A stretch of 64,000 nt of DNA from Pandoraea communis (GCF_902459745.1 NZ_CABPSJ010000006.1:310001-374000); one strand, 5' to 3'. Shown: positions 41,206-53,414, counted from the stretch's first letter. Made by a program: numbers and translations. Notes: generated by a model not told the origin, from the letters alone.

Positions 41206-41520
41206 TTACTTGGCCTCCGCTTCAAAATTGATTTCCTGACCCGGCTTCAAGCTCACGTAGGCCTTCTTCTCGTGGTCGCGACGACCCATGAAGCGGCCAA
41301 AGCGCTTTTGCTTGCCCTTACGGTTCAGGATCTGCACCGACTCGACTTCCACCTTGAAGAGAAGCTCAACTGCAGCCTTCACTTCTTGCTTGTTCGCGTC
41401 GCGTGCAACTTGGAACACCACTTGTTCGTTCTTGTCAGCCACCAGCGTCGCCTTTTCGGAGATCACCGGCGCGAGCAGGACCTGGTACAGACGATGGTCG
41501 TTTTTACGCACGTCGCTCAT
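41206..41520 (-). CDS. rplW: 50S ribosomal protein L23
   Basis: L23 forms the docking site for trigger factor and SRP at the tunnel exit. The 104-residue product has [44 protein letters not shown]. Its start overlaps the rplD stop by 4 bp. Confidence 0.98.
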   Translation of the reverse strand: MSDVRKNDHRLYQVLLAPVISEKATLVADKNEQVVFQVARDANKQEVKAAVELLFKVEVESVQILNRKGKQKRFGRFMGRRDHEKKAYVSLKPGQEINFEAEAK

Positions 41521-42137
41521 GACAGCATCTCCTCAATCTTGGCGATCGCGCCCTTCGTCAGCAGCACCTTCTTGAAGTAGATGAGCGACAGCGGGTCGGC
41601 GAAACGCGGCTCGGTGACGGCAACGTGAGCCAGATTGCGCGAGGCCAGGAACAGGTTCTCGTCCACGCTATCCGTGATCAGCAGCACCGACTCAAGGCCC
41701 ATGGCCTTGATCTTCTCAGCGAGCAGTTTCGTCTTCGGAGCATCCAGCTTGATGTCCTCGACGACCGACAGACGACCTTCACGGGCGAGCTGCGACAGAA
41801 TCGAGCACACACCGGCGCGGTACATCTTCTTGTTGACCTTGTGGGTGAAGTTCTCTTCCGGCGAATTCGGGAAGATACGGCCACCGCCGCGCCACAGCGG
41901 GCTCGACGACATACCGGCACGAGCACGACCCGTACCCTTCTGACGCCACGGCTTCTTGGTCGTGTGCTTGACCTGTTCACGGTCCTTCTGCGCACGATTG
42001 CCGCTACGGGCGTTGGCTTGATAAGCCACCACAACCTGATGGATCAGCGCTTCGTTGTAGTCACGGCCGAACACGACGTCCGACGCGTTGACAGCGGCGC
42101 CTTCCTGACCTTGCTCATTCAGGAGCTTCAGTTCCAT
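41517..42137 (-). CDS. rplD: 50S ribosomal protein L4
   Basis: L4 lines the exit tunnel and, in E. coli, represses the S10 operon by attenuation. The 206-residue product has the extended loop [37 protein letters not shown]. It starts 2 bp after rplC. A terminator-like leader hairpin upstream of rplC could be the target of L4 autoregulation here, which is inference. Confidence 0.98.
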   Translation of the reverse strand: MELKLLNEQGQEGAAVNASDVVFGRDYNEALIHQVVVAYQANARSGNRAQKDREQVKHTTKKPWRQKGTGRARAGMSSSPLWRGGGRIFPNSPEENFTHKVNKKMYRAGVCSILSQLAREGRLSVVEDIKLDAPKTKLLAEKIKAMGLESVLLITDSVDENLFLASRNLAHVAVTEPRFADPLSLIYFKKVLLTKGAIAKIEEMLS

Positions 42138-42139
42138 TG

Positions 42140-42796
42140 TTACGCTCCCTTCGCGAGTTTGGCCTTGACTGCCGAGGTCACGAAAACCTTGCCTTCGTTG
42201 GCGCCCGGAACGGCACCCTTCACGAAGATCAGGTTACGCTCAGCGTCAATGCGCGCGATTTCGAGATTCTGCACCGTCGTGGTGACGTCGCCCAGGTGAC
42301 CCGTCATGCGCTTACCCGGGAACACACGACCCGGATCCTGCGCCATACCGATCGAACCCGGCACGTTGTGCGAACGCGAGTTACCGTGCGAAGCGCGGCC
42401 CGAAGCGAAGTTGTAGCGCTTGATGGTACCGGCGTAGCCCTTACCGATCGACACACCTTGCACGTCGACCTTCTGGCCCACTTGGAAGAGATCGACGCCA
42501 ACCACTGCGCCCGGCTGCAATTCAGCAGCTTTGGCAGCGTCAACGCGGAATTCCTTGAGGATTTCACCGGCTTCGACACCCGCTTTCGCGAAGTGACCGG
42601 CGGCGGCCTTAACCACGCGCGTTGCGCGGCGATTGCCGAAAGTGACTTGAACGGCGGTGTAGCCGTCCGTTTCATCCGTCTTGATTTGCGTCACGCGGTT
42701 GTTAGACACGTCGAGCACGGTAACGGGAATCGAATCGCCGTCGTCCGTGAAAATACGCGTCATGCCAACCTTGCGACCGACAAGGCCAAGGCTCAT
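42140..42796 (-). CDS. rplC: 50S ribosomal protein L3
   Basis: L3 is an early assembly protein. The 218-residue product begins [20 protein letters not shown], with GGAG seven bases upstream of the ATG at 42796; an upstream in-frame ATG at 42808 is less likely. [34 protein letters not shown] is the conserved loop. The gene is the first of its own transcription unit: a promoter and leader lie between it and rpsJ. Confidence 0.97.
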   Translation of the reverse strand: MSLGLVGRKVGMTRIFTDDGDSIPVTVLDVSNNRVTQIKTDETDGYTAVQVTFGNRRATRVVKAAAGHFAKAGVEAGEILKEFRVDAAKAAELQPGAVVGVDLFQVGQKVDVQGVSIGKGYAGTIKRYNFASGRASHGNSRSHNVPGSIGMAQDPGRVFPGKRMTGHLGDVTTTVQNLEIARIDAERNLIFVKGAVPGANEGKVFVTSAVKAKLAKGA

Positions 42797-42838
42797 GATT
42801 TTCTCCATTCCCGACTGCGATTGGCCGGGGCTAAATGA

Positions 42839-42873
42839 CAAAAGGATGGTCCACGGATGTGGGCCATCTTTTC
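42839..42873 (-). promoter_or_regulatory. Leader hairpin upstream of rplC (candidate attenuator)
   Basis: On the minus strand AAAAGATGG-C-CCAC pairs with GTGG-A-CCATCCTTTT around an ATCC loop, ending in a T-run about 40 bp before the rplC start and just after the predicted transcription start. Its form, a stem with a T-run inside the leader, fits transcription attenuation like the L4-controlled S10 leader of E. coli. Confidence 0.5.
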
Positions 42874-42894
42874 AAAACTACACTTGAGCCCGCC

Positions 42895-42923
42895 ATTATA
42901 GACGGACTTTTATCGCTTGACAA
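42895..42923 (-). promoter_or_regulatory. Promoter between rpsJ and rplC
   Basis: On the minus strand TTGTCA (42918-42923) and TATAAT (42895-42900) are separated by exactly 17 bp, a near-consensus sigma-70 promoter. It lies just beyond a strong hairpin after rpsJ, so rplC to rpsQ can be transcribed independently of tuf-rpsJ. Confidence 0.85.
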
Positions 42924-42943
42924 GTGTTGCTAAATCGCATAAC

Positions 42944-42976
42944 AAAGCCCCGCCGGTCCAGCATTGGCGGGGCTTT
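42944..42976 (-). terminator. Rho-independent terminator after rpsJ
   Basis: AAAGCCCCGCC and GGCGGGGCTTT form an 11-bp stem with an 11-base loop, 25 bp beyond the rpsJ stop. The trailing T-run on the minus strand is short (GGCTTTGTT), so termination may be partial. Confidence 0.7.
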
Positions 42977-43000
42977 CAAGAGCAAAGTCGCTCGCAAGCC

Positions 43001-43312
43001 TTACTGCAGCTTGATCTCGACGTCGACGCCAGCCGGCAGGTCCAGCTTCATCAGCGCGTCGACGGTCTTGTCCGTCGGATCGACGATGTCCATCAGGCGC
43101 TGGTGCGTGCGGATTTCGAGCTGGTCGCGCGACGTCTTGTTGACGTGCGGCGAACGCAGGATGTCGAAACGCTCGATACGCGTCGGCAGGGGCACCGGGC
43201 CCTTGACGATGGCGCCGGTGCGCTTGGCGGTTTCAACGATTTCGGCGGCCGACTGGTCGATCAGGCGGTAGTCGAAAGCCTTCAGGCGAATGCGGATCTT
43301 TTGGTTCTGCAT
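43001..43312 (-). CDS. rpsJ: 30S ribosomal protein S10
   Basis: S10 is a 30S head protein and, as NusE, an antitermination factor. The 103-residue product has [44 protein letters not shown] and [19 protein letters not shown]. In E. coli it heads the S10 operon; here it is grouped with tuf by a terminator on its 3' side. Confidence 0.98.
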   Translation of the reverse strand: MQNQKIRIRLKAFDYRLIDQSAAEIVETAKRTGAIVKGPVPLPTRIERFDILRSPHVNKTSRDQLEIRTHQRLMDIVDPTDKTVDALMKLDLPAGVDVEIKLQ

Positions 43313-43390
43313 GGTATTTCTCCAAAGAGCGTGGCAGCCCTCGTTCGGGTGCCGGGTAAATCACAAAGAGCAAACAGACTTTGAGAAACA

Positions 43391-43411
43391 GGCGCCGGCA
43401 GCGCCGGCACC
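43391..43411 (-). terminator. Hairpin between tuf and rpsJ
   Basis: GGCGCCGGC and GCCGGCACC form a 9-bp stem (one G-U) with a three-base loop just after the tuf stop, followed by TGTTTCTC on the minus strand. This is a weak intrinsic terminator or an mRNA-stabilising hairpin. Confidence 0.5.
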
Positions 43412-43430
43412 TGGGTCATCGAATCCGCAA

Positions 43431-44639
<1,209 letters not shown>

Positions 44640-44682
44640 TTCCGAATCCTCAGATACTGAATAGACGATTAAACAGTGAGTA

Positions 44683-44712
44683 GGGTGAGCGCATCACCCG
44701 ATGCGCTCACCC
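44683..44712 (-). other. 13-bp perfect hairpin between fusA and tuf
   Basis: GGGTGAGCGCATC and GATGCGCTCACCC enclose a four-base loop just after the fusA stop. No T-run follows on the minus strand. It may stabilise the fusA 3' end or be a processing site that lets tuf mRNA accumulate separately. Confidence 0.6.
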
Positions 44713-44722
44713 ACCAAATCAA

Positions 44723-46825
<2,103 letters not shown>

Positions 46826-46942
46826 TTTAAGCCTCTTTCAATGTAGCCGCCATTTTTGAGGGGGCTACTAACACAAACGGGCGAGGCGCAATTTCTCATG
46901 CGCACCCGCCCCGGTTTCTGCTCTAGGTACTGCTTGCCAGCG

Positions 46943-47413
46943 TCAGAAGCGGAAGTGCGAGAATGCCTTGTTGGCTTCGGCCATGCGGTGAACTTCGTCA
47001 CGCTTCTTCATGGCGCCGCCACGGCCTTCCGAGGCCTCGATCAGCTCACCTGCCAGACGCAGGGCCATCGACTTCTCGCTACGCTTTTTCGCGGCCTCAC
47101 GCAACCAACGCATCGCCAATGCCATACGACGCGACGGACGCACTTCGACCGGAACTTGATAGTTTGCACCGCCAACACGGCGGCTCTTGACTTCAACCAC
47201 CGGCTTCACGTTACCGAGAGCGGTGTTGAAGACTTCCAGCGGATCCTTGCCCGCCTTGGTTTGGATCTGCTCGAAAGCACCATAAACGATGCGCTCTGCA
47301 ACCGACTTCTTGCCGGCAAGCATGAGCACGTTCATGAATTTAGCGACATCAACGTTGCCGAACTTCGGATCGGGCAACACTTCGCGCTTGGGGACTTCGC
47401 GACGACGCGGCAT
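46943..47413 (-). CDS. rpsG: 30S ribosomal protein S7
   Basis: S7 nucleates the 30S head and, in E. coli, represses the str operon from the rpsL-rpsG intergenic region. The 156-residue protein begins [32 protein letters not shown] placed the start at 47413 by homology. The gap to rpsL is 123 bp. Confidence 0.98.
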   Translation of the reverse strand: MPRRREVPKREVLPDPKFGNVDVAKFMNVLMLAGKKSVAERIVYGAFEQIQTKAGKDPLEVFNTALGNVKPVVEVKSRRVGGANYQVPVEVRPSRRMALAMRWLREAAKKRSEKSMALRLAGELIEASEGRGGAMKKRDEVHRMAEANKAFSHFRF

Positions 47414-47536
47414 GATTTCTTCCTTAATAGATTCAGTTGGAGCTTGGCTCCAGGCCACCTACTAGCCAACAGGCCGAGTGACCACTTACTCAGTGACGAT
47501 GTACCACCATCACCGAACGTATATCCGCTCAGCCGC

Positions 47537-47911
47537 TTAGGCCTTCGGACGCTTCGCGCCGTACTTCGAACGGGCCTGCTTACGGTCCTTGACGCCCTGC
47601 GTGTCGAGACTACCGCGCACCATGTGGTAACGCACACCCGGCAAGTCCTTCACACGACCGCCGCGAATCAGCACGACCGAGTGTTCCTGCAGGTTGTGGC
47701 CTTCACCGCCGATGTACGAGATGACTTCGAAACCGTTGGTCAGGCGCACCTTGGCAACCTTACGCAGTGCGGAGTTCGGCTTCTTCGGCGTCGTCGTGTA
47801 CACACGGGTGCACACGCCACGACGCTGCGGGCAGTCCTGCAGGGCCGGGCTCTTGCTCTTGATTTGAGCAGAGGTGCGCGGCTTGCGGACCAATTGGTTA
47901 ATCGTTGGCAT
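47537..47911 (-). CDS. rpsL: 30S ribosomal protein S12
   Basis: S12 lies in the decoding centre and governs streptomycin response. The 124-residue protein has [19 protein letters not shown] and [14 protein letters not shown], with lysines at the positions where mutation gives resistance, so it appears wild type. It is first in the str-type operon, with its promoter about 165 bp upstream. Confidence 0.98.
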   Translation of the reverse strand: MPTINQLVRKPRTSAQIKSKSPALQDCPQRRGVCTRVYTTTPKKPNSALRKVAKVRLTNGFEVISYIGGEGHNLQEHSVVLIRGGRVKDLPGVRYHMVRGSLDTQGVKDRKQARSKYGAKRPKA

Positions 47912-48076
47912 TGTGATTTCCTAAACGTGTCAAAAGCATGAAAGCCAAGGCGGGCCGTCATGCGACTTTACTGCGTACTCCCCGGTTGCTCTTGCGGATT
48001 GCCCACATCTAAACGCTTGATGCATAAGCACTTTGCATTAGGCATAGCCATACCGCCGGAAAAACCGGAGCCTGCG

Positions 48077-48105
48077 ACTATACCTGTGCTCAACACAAGT
48101 GTCAA
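48077..48105 (-). promoter_or_regulatory. str operon promoter
   Basis: On the minus strand a perfect -35 TTGACA (48100-48105) and a TATAGT -10 (48077-48082) are separated by 17 bp. It points at rpsL, leaving a leader of about 155 bp. Confidence 0.88.
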
Positions 48106-48229
48106 TGCACTCTCGTGCAAATTTGTCCGGTAAGTCGTTGATTGTTAACGCGTTGCCGCGTCAACCCGCGCAGGCGTACCGGCTCAAGATGCGGCATGAC
48201 TTCCCGAATTCAAGTATTGCGACACCCAT

Positions 48230-48281
48230 GTATGCAAATTACACTGTGAATATTCGGCATGAATACCGAAAATTTCCATAC
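48230..48281 (+). promoter_or_regulatory. Inverted repeats before the MocR gene (candidate operator)
   Basis: GTATGCAAATT (48230-48240) and AATTTCCATAC (48271-48281) match as an inverted repeat at 10 of 11 positions. A second pair, TTCGG and CCGAA (48253-48257 and 48266-48270), lies between them. MocR-type regulators usually bind near their own promoter, so autoregulation is plausible. Confidence 0.4.
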
Positions 48282-48298
48282 ATAACACCGACATCGCC

Positions 48299-49693
48299 AT
48301 GGACGCCTCCCACGACAGCCTGCGCGCCACCTTCTGGAAACCCGCGCTTACCGCCGGCAAGGGGCCACGCTATCTGCGGCTGGCCGGTTTCATCGAGCAG
48401 TCGGTGGCGGATGGACGTCTGCGTCCGGGCGACCGTCTGCCGGCGCAGCGTGAGCTGGCGGCGTGGCTGGGTATCGATTTCACGACGGTCACGCGCGCTT
48501 ACAACCGGGCGCGCGAGCGCAACGCCATCGAGGGACGCGGCCCCCTCGGCACATTCGTGAGCACGCCTCGCGTAGCACTCGATCAGGTGCTCGATCTCGG
48601 GATGAATATCCCGCCTGCGCCAGCCGGGCTGTTTCTCGGCGAGATGCTGCACAAGGGGATCGACGAAGTGCTCCGGCACACGGATGCGTCGATGCTCATG
48701 GCGTATCAACTGGGTGACGGTGGCGTGGCCGACCGGCAAGCCGGCGCCTTGTGGCTCGCGCCGATGCTCGGTTCTGTCTCCGCGTCCGACGTGCTCGTCT
48801 GTCCCGGCGCGCAAGCCACACTGGCCGCCCTGCTGCTCGCGGGCACCGCGCGCGACGAGACGGTGCTATGCGAGCCGATCATCTACCCAGGCCTCCATAG
48901 CGCGGCGCGCACGCTCGGACGCCGACTGGCACACGTGGCCACCGACGACGACGGTATGCAGCCCGACGCCCTGCGCGCTGCCGCACAAGAGCACAACGCG
49001 CGTCTGGTCTATCTGAACCCGACACTTCAGAATCCGACCACCCGCACGATGCCCGAGCGCCGCCGCCGCGAGTTGCTCGCTGTCGCCGAAACGCTCGATC
49101 TGACGCTGATCGAAGACGATCCCTACTGGCGTCTCGCCAAAGACGCCCCGCCACCTCTGGCGCGTCTTGCCCCGCATCGCGTGCATTACGTGGCTACGCT
49201 GTCGAAATGCCTCACGCCGGGGTTGCGCACCGCATACGTTCGGCTTGCCAACGCGCGCCAACGCGACAACTTCCTGAATACGCTGCACTCCTTCGCGCTC
49301 ATGGCGCCGCCGCTGATGACAGGGCTGGCCACACAGTGGATTCATAACGGCATGGCCGATCGCATTCTGGATGGCGTGAAGGACGCTGCCGCGCAGCGTC
49401 AGGCCATCGCCGCCGGCATTTTGGGCGACGCACACACGCCTGCGGTGCAGGGAATTCATCTCTGGCAAGCGCTGCCTGCCCCTTGGACGGCCCGCGAATT
49501 GACGATGGCTGCCCGCGCTGAAGGGCTGGCCGTCACCCCCGCCGACGCGTTCTGTCTGAGCCCCGAAGTCCCCAACGCCATCCGCATTTCGCTAGGCGGC
49601 GTGCGAGACACCGAGCGTCTGGCCAGCGCGCTCAAGCGCCTGAAGTCGCTGCTGCGCGAAGTGCCGCCCAGCGTGCGCGCCGCCATCGTTTGA
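48299..49693 (+). CDS. MocR-type GntR/aminotransferase-fold transcriptional regulator
   Basis: This 464-residue protein fuses an N-terminal winged helix of the GntR family (about 22-90: LRPGDRLPAQRELAAWLGIDFTTVTRAYNRARE) to a fold-type I aminotransferase-like domain. The latter has PGAQATLAALLLAG, NPTLQNPTTRTM, EDDPYWRL and ATLSKCLTPGLRTAYV with the PLP lysine. MocR regulators use PLP to sense vitamin B6 or an amino compound. No vitamin B6 or aminotransferase target gene adjoins it, so its target is unclear. It is divergent from the str operon. Confidence 0.93.
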   Translation: MDASHDSLRATFWKPALTAGKGPRYLRLAGFIEQSVADGRLRPGDRLPAQRELAAWLGIDFTTVTRAYNRARERNAIEGRGPLGTFVSTPRVALDQVLDLGMNIPPAPAGLFLGEMLHKGIDEVLRHTDASMLMAYQLGDGGVADRQAGALWLAPMLGSVSASDVLVCPGAQATLAALLLAGTARDETVLCEPIIYPGLHSAARTLGRRLAHVATDDDGMQPDALRAAAQEHNARLVYLNPTLQNPTTRTMPERRRRELLAVAETLDLTLIEDDPYWRLAKDAPPPLARLAPHRVHYVATLSKCLTPGLRTAYVRLANARQRDNFLNTLHSFALMAPPLMTGLATQWIHNGMADRILDGVKDAAAQRQAIAAGILGDAHTPAVQGIHLWQALPAPWTARELTMAARAEGLAVTPADAFCLSPEVPNAIRISLGGVRDTERLASALKRLKSLLREVPPSVRAAIV

Positions 49694-49823
49694 ATAGGAC
49701 AGCGCCCCCGCCTGTGCCGAACCCCGAACGCACACGCCCCGACGCAATAGTCTGAGGCAATGCAACGCCCATACTCCGGCGCATCGCGGGAACGGACCCG
49801 TGACCTCAACTGGAGTGGCAGCG

Positions 49824-51059
49824 ATGTATTTTCCTCTGATGAATTGGGTAACGACTGCGCTAACCGTCTCATACGGCGTGCCATTGCCGCACCTGAACAC
49901 TCACGACATGACGTCCGATCTCAGGCAGGTTGCCCCGGCGCCGGCGTCCGTCACCTCGCGAAGTCCGGCGGCCCCCATCACCGCGACCACGTTCGACTGG
50001 TCGCGCGCGCCGACCACCCGCGCACGCGTCTTCGCGGAACGGCTCTCGGACGTGCGGCCGGTTTGCGTGAGAGGCAGCCGCAACGATGCCGAGAATTGTC
50101 TGCTCGATCTTCCTGCGGACACCAACGTCGACGTCAGTGCAAGCCGTCTGATGCTCGCCGGCTGCGAAGCATCGCTGCCCGCTCCCATGCGTGCGGAGCT
50201 CTCGAGGCAGGGGCGCGACACCCTCGCGCTCGAGCAAGCGTTTTCCGAAACCTTCACGGCTGAGTCCGAGGGCAAATTTTCGGTGTCCTCCATTGAAGCA
50301 CGCCTGACACAGCGACTCAGCCAAATGCCACCGGACATTCAGCACATGCTGCGCCGTGCCGACACGTACATTGAAGTGCCGCAGCTAACGTTCTTACGCG
50401 TGCTGACCGGCGAGCAGGAGGCGCGGCGCCATCACGTTGCGGGCCCATTCCCGGATGCGCGTACCCAGCGCTCGGCCAGTGCCCCCGAGGTGCGCGACGC
50501 CATGCTTGGCGCCTACATCACCACACCTGTGAATAACCGGCTTCGCACGCTCTTCGTCTCGCTGGCAACGCCGACGACCGTACAGCGGGTGTTTCAGGAC
50601 ACGCTCACACACGCGGCTCGGCATGTGCCTCACCTGTTCGGCGAAATCCCGGAGTCCTACATGACCACCCGCATGCAGATGCGGGCCGTGGGGCCCGGCA
50701 GCGGCATCGTGCGCACACTGGCCGAGCTGCTTCACGACGGCCATCAACGCTACGGCGAGTTCGCCCGCGGCGAGACGCGTGAGGCGCTTGCCCCCGAATC
50801 GCATCGCCACGTCCGGCAGCCGTCATGCCGGCCGGGTCTTCCGGCCCCCCCCTTCCCGGCGACACAAATGACCTCGCCGGCACCCGCCACCTCTCCGAGC
50901 GAGGGACGACCGCAGGCAAGCGCCGCCCCGACGCAGGCCCCGTCCCGAGCACGCATGCGGCGTGACCCGCCTTCGGTCGCCGAAATGCAACAGGCGCTAG
51001 CGACGCTTGAGCGTCTGGACCGGGAATACTCGACACTGGCACGCCCCCGTTACGGCTGA
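49824..51059 (+). CDS. Uncharacterised Pro/Ala-rich protein
   Basis: I do not recognise this protein. From the ATG at 49824 it is 411 residues, beginning MYFPLMNWVTTALTVSYGV, a weakly hydrophobic start that is not a convincing signal peptide. A GTG at 49800 and ATGs at 49839 and 49908 are alternatives. The middle part is predicted globular (SSIEARLTQRLSQMPPDIQHMLRRADTYIEVPQ; AYITTPVNNRLRTLFVSLATPTTVQRVFQDTLTHAARHVPHLFGEIPESYMTTRM). The last 90 residues are Pro/Ala/Ser-rich with a short helix at the end. Base composition matches the neighbourhood. It might be a secreted or effector-type protein, but nothing in the sequence proves this. Confidence 0.6.
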   Translation: MYFPLMNWVTTALTVSYGVPLPHLNTHDMTSDLRQVAPAPASVTSRSPAAPITATTFDWSRAPTTRARVFAERLSDVRPVCVRGSRNDAENCLLDLPADTNVDVSASRLMLAGCEASLPAPMRAELSRQGRDTLALEQAFSETFTAESEGKFSVSSIEARLTQRLSQMPPDIQHMLRRADTYIEVPQLTFLRVLTGEQEARRHHVAGPFPDARTQRSASAPEVRDAMLGAYITTPVNNRLRTLFVSLATPTTVQRVFQDTLTHAARHVPHLFGEIPESYMTTRMQMRAVGPGSGIVRTLAELLHDGHQRYGEFARGETREALAPESHRHVRQPSCRPGLPAPPFPATQMTSPAPATSPSEGRPQASAAPTQAPSRARMRRDPPSVAEMQQALATLERLDREYSTLARPRYG

Positions 51060-51279
51060 TCCGGAAACGCGTCGCTCTCCTCTCGAAAGGCAGCCAGCGT
51101 GGCACTTTTGCGCTGGACGGCGGGGGAAAACCACCTCGAACTATCAAATCCCATAGCTCGGGTGTCGCATCCGGCGTAGCCGATGTCACTCAACGCGTTT
51201 TTTTCAAAGGCGCGAATTCGTACACTCCCTCCATTCGGAGGGAAGACCTCCGCCCCCTGACACGAGTCCCCATTCAGCC

Positions 51280-52002
51280 ATGCAGGCAAGTTTCGAAAAA
51301 GACAGCATTCTGGTGCTCGATGTCGATGGCACTCTGACCGATTCGGTACGCATTCACCAGCGCGCGCTGCTTGGCGCGATGGAGTCGCTGGCGTTCGAAG
51401 GCCTGAACACCGATTGGGGCAGCTACCCCCATCACACCGACACCGGCATCCTCATTCACGCCCACGCGGAGCACGGCCGGGCGCTGCCGCAGCCGCACGA
51501 CCTGGCGCGCTTCGAGCATGAGATCGACGAGCGCTTCACTGCCCTGCTCAACGCCCACGGTCTGGCCGAGATTCCCGGCGCACGCGCGTTCGTCGACGCC
51601 GCTCACCGTTCGCGCTGGGGCGTGGTGTTCGCGACGGGCGGCATCCGGCAGGTCAGTCACCGCAAGCTGCGCTCGGTGGCCATCGACTACACGGACGCAA
51701 TGCTCATTACGGCATCTGAATACAGCTCACGCGAACAGCTCGTCACCGAAGCGATCAAGCGGGCACAGGCGGGTTACGGCATTGCGAAGCCGCGCGCGAT
51801 CGTCTCGATGGGCGATGGGATGTGGGACCTGAAAGTGGCGCGTCAGCTTGGCATCGATTTCGTCGGGATCGGCTCGAAGCGCCAGCGCTCCCCCCTGCAT
51901 GCCGAAGGCGTGACCGTCTACGACGACATGTGGGACGCCATGCACTGGCTCACGCCTGGCCGCGGGCGCGCGTCAGGTACTCGCTTGGCGTCACGCCCAT
52001 AA
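51280..52002 (+). CDS. HAD superfamily hydrolase
   Basis: This 240-residue protein is a haloacid dehalogenase-type phosphatase. Motif I is LDVDGTLTDS, motif II ATGGI, motif III has the lysine in SHRKLR, and motif IV is GDGMWDLKVA. A helical cap lies between motifs I and II, as in subclass I phosphoglycolate phosphatase-like enzymes. The substrate is unknown. A TCCCTCC/GGAGGGA hairpin lies in the leader, 37 bp before the start. The last 53 bp overlap the 3' end of the converging AraC gene. Confidence 0.88.
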   Translation: MQASFEKDSILVLDVDGTLTDSVRIHQRALLGAMESLAFEGLNTDWGSYPHHTDTGILIHAHAEHGRALPQPHDLARFEHEIDERFTALLNAHGLAEIPGARAFVDAAHRSRWGVVFATGGIRQVSHRKLRSVAIDYTDAMLITASEYSSREQLVTEAIKRAQAGYGIAKPRAIVSMGDGMWDLKVARQLGIDFVGIGSKRQRSPLHAEGVTVYDDMWDAMHWLTPGRGRASGTRLASRP

Positions 52003-52741
52003 AGCGGCGGAACATGGTGGAAAACGCGCTCGGGGTGTCGTAACCGACTTCGAGCGCCACCTGCGTGATGGGCCGCCCCGCGCTCAACAGCGGCAGCGCG
52101 CCGAGCAGGCGCATCTGCTGACGCCACTCCCGGAACGGCAAGCCGAACTCCGTCATGAAACGCCGCTCCAGCGTGCGGCTCGACGCCCCTACCTCGATCG
52201 CCCAGTCCTGCAAGCTGCGGGGATCGGCCGGTGTACTCAGGTAGCTATCGAAGATCTTGCGCAGACGAGGGTCTTGGGGCACTTGCAAGTGCAGCGGCGA
52301 GTCGCTCTTCCACTCGACTTCCTCGAGCAGCAGCGCCATGACGAGCGCGTCGCGGCCGTTGGGCGACCAGTCTTCGGGAAGCGTCATTGCGCGCAGGATC
52401 AACTCGCGCAATAAGGCGGAAACACGGATGACCACGGGCACGTCGGGTGCCGATATACCGCATCGGACCACGTCGACGTAGATCGTGCGCATTTCGACTC
52501 TGCCGCGCATGCGCACTTCATGCGCGATTTTCCCCGGAATCCACAACGCGCGTTGCGGCGGTATCATCCAGAACGACGTGTCGGTGCGCACTTCGAGAAT
52601 GCCAGCCCTTGCGTACATCAATTGCGCACGCTGATGGGAATGCGTTCGCACGACGTGGCCATCCGGATAATCTATCGCCAACGCGCCGACGGGGCGGTCA
52701 TGCCCCTGAAATTCCAGGGGTACCGCACTTGTGATCGGCAT
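51950..52741 (-). CDS. AraC family transcriptional regulator
   Basis: This 263-residue regulator has an N-terminal cupin domain (DGHVVRTHSHQRAQLMYARAGILEV, RALWIPGKIAHEVRM) and a C-terminal double helix-turn-helix (IEVGASSRTLERRFMTEFGLPFREWRQQMRLLGAL and PITQVALEVGYDTPSAFSTMFRRFMGVTPSEY). It is of the type that senses small organic molecules. I placed the start at 52741. The neighbouring HemJ/CopD-like gene lies just upstream on the same strand. No target is indicated. Confidence 0.92.
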   Translation of the reverse strand: MPITSAVPLEFQGHDRPVGALAIDYPDGHVVRTHSHQRAQLMYARAGILEVRTDTSFWMIPPQRALWIPGKIAHEVRMRGRVEMRTIYVDVVRCGISAPDVPVVIRVSALLRELILRAMTLPEDWSPNGRDALVMALLLEEVEWKSDSPLHLQVPQDPRLRKIFDSYLSTPADPRSLQDWAIEVGASSRTLERRFMTEFGLPFREWRQQMRLLGALPLLSAGRPITQVALEVGYDTPSAFSTMFRRFMGVTPSEYLTRARGQA

Positions 52742-52864
52742 CGGCACCAGGCCTGTCAAAGGCGTAATTTTTGGGTCGTTTTTGGCGATGTCTCCAGCGT
52801 AACACCGGCCGCGCCCGCCCACCAAGCTGAATCCCTTGGCGCGTCGTTGCTCGTTGCGTACCGT

Positions 52865-53263
52865 TCAGAACGGCTTGACGATCACCAACGCCACGATCAC
52901 CGCCATCGAGACCAGTGTCACGGGCAGCGCACGCTGAAAAAGTGCGGGCGGTGTCGTGGCACCGTCGCGCTCGAGCCGACGGAGTGTGGCAGACAGGCGG
53001 CCGTGCAGCCCCGAGATGACCAGCACCAGAACCAGCTTGGCCATCAGCCACGGTGCGCTCCACCAATTCGCCATGATCGCCAGCGTGGGGCCCGTTAGCC
53101 ACACCACGATCAACGCGGGCGACGCCAGTCTATAGTCCGCGCGCCGCGCGAGGCGCCTCCATTCCGGCTGCACGAGACGCCCGCCCAGCGCCATCGTCAC
53201 CATCCCGGCAATCAACGTAATCACCGCAATCAGATGCACAGCCTTGATCCACAAATAGAGCAT
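52865..53263 (-). CDS. HemJ/CopD-like four-helix membrane protein
   Basis: This 132-residue protein has four membrane segments. It begins MLYLWIKAVHLIAVITLIAGM, which closely resembles HemJ, the haem b-dependent protoporphyrinogen oxidase, and related CopD-type proteins, including a histidine in the first helix. A second histidine lies in WLMAKLVLVLVISGLHGRL. It lacks enough distinctive residues for me to choose between haem synthesis and copper-related roles. GGAG precedes the ATG. Confidence 0.7.
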   Translation of the reverse strand: MLYLWIKAVHLIAVITLIAGMVTMALGGRLVQPEWRRLARRADYRLASPALIVVWLTGPTLAIMANWWSAPWLMAKLVLVLVISGLHGRLSATLRRLERDGATTPPALFQRALPVTLVSMAVIVALVIVKPF

Positions 53264-53414
53264 CGGCGTCTCCTGGGGTGTCGATGAATTATTTCTTTAT
53301 CAGCAAGAATTGCTTGTTCTAAGTCGCCTTTATCCACGGGGCCAGCACCAATAGACTTCTACTGTCGACGATGAAATCAACATCGCCCCTTTCAAAAGAC
53401 AGGAGAAGAACATC

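Larger units (their letters stand above)
47912..48298. other. Divergent intergenic region between rpsL and the MocR gene
   Basis: This 387-bp region holds the str promoter (48077-48105) and, near the MocR start, an inverted-repeat cluster (48230-48281). No tRNA or small gene is visible. The rpoBC genes that often precede rpsL are not here. Confidence 0.6.
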
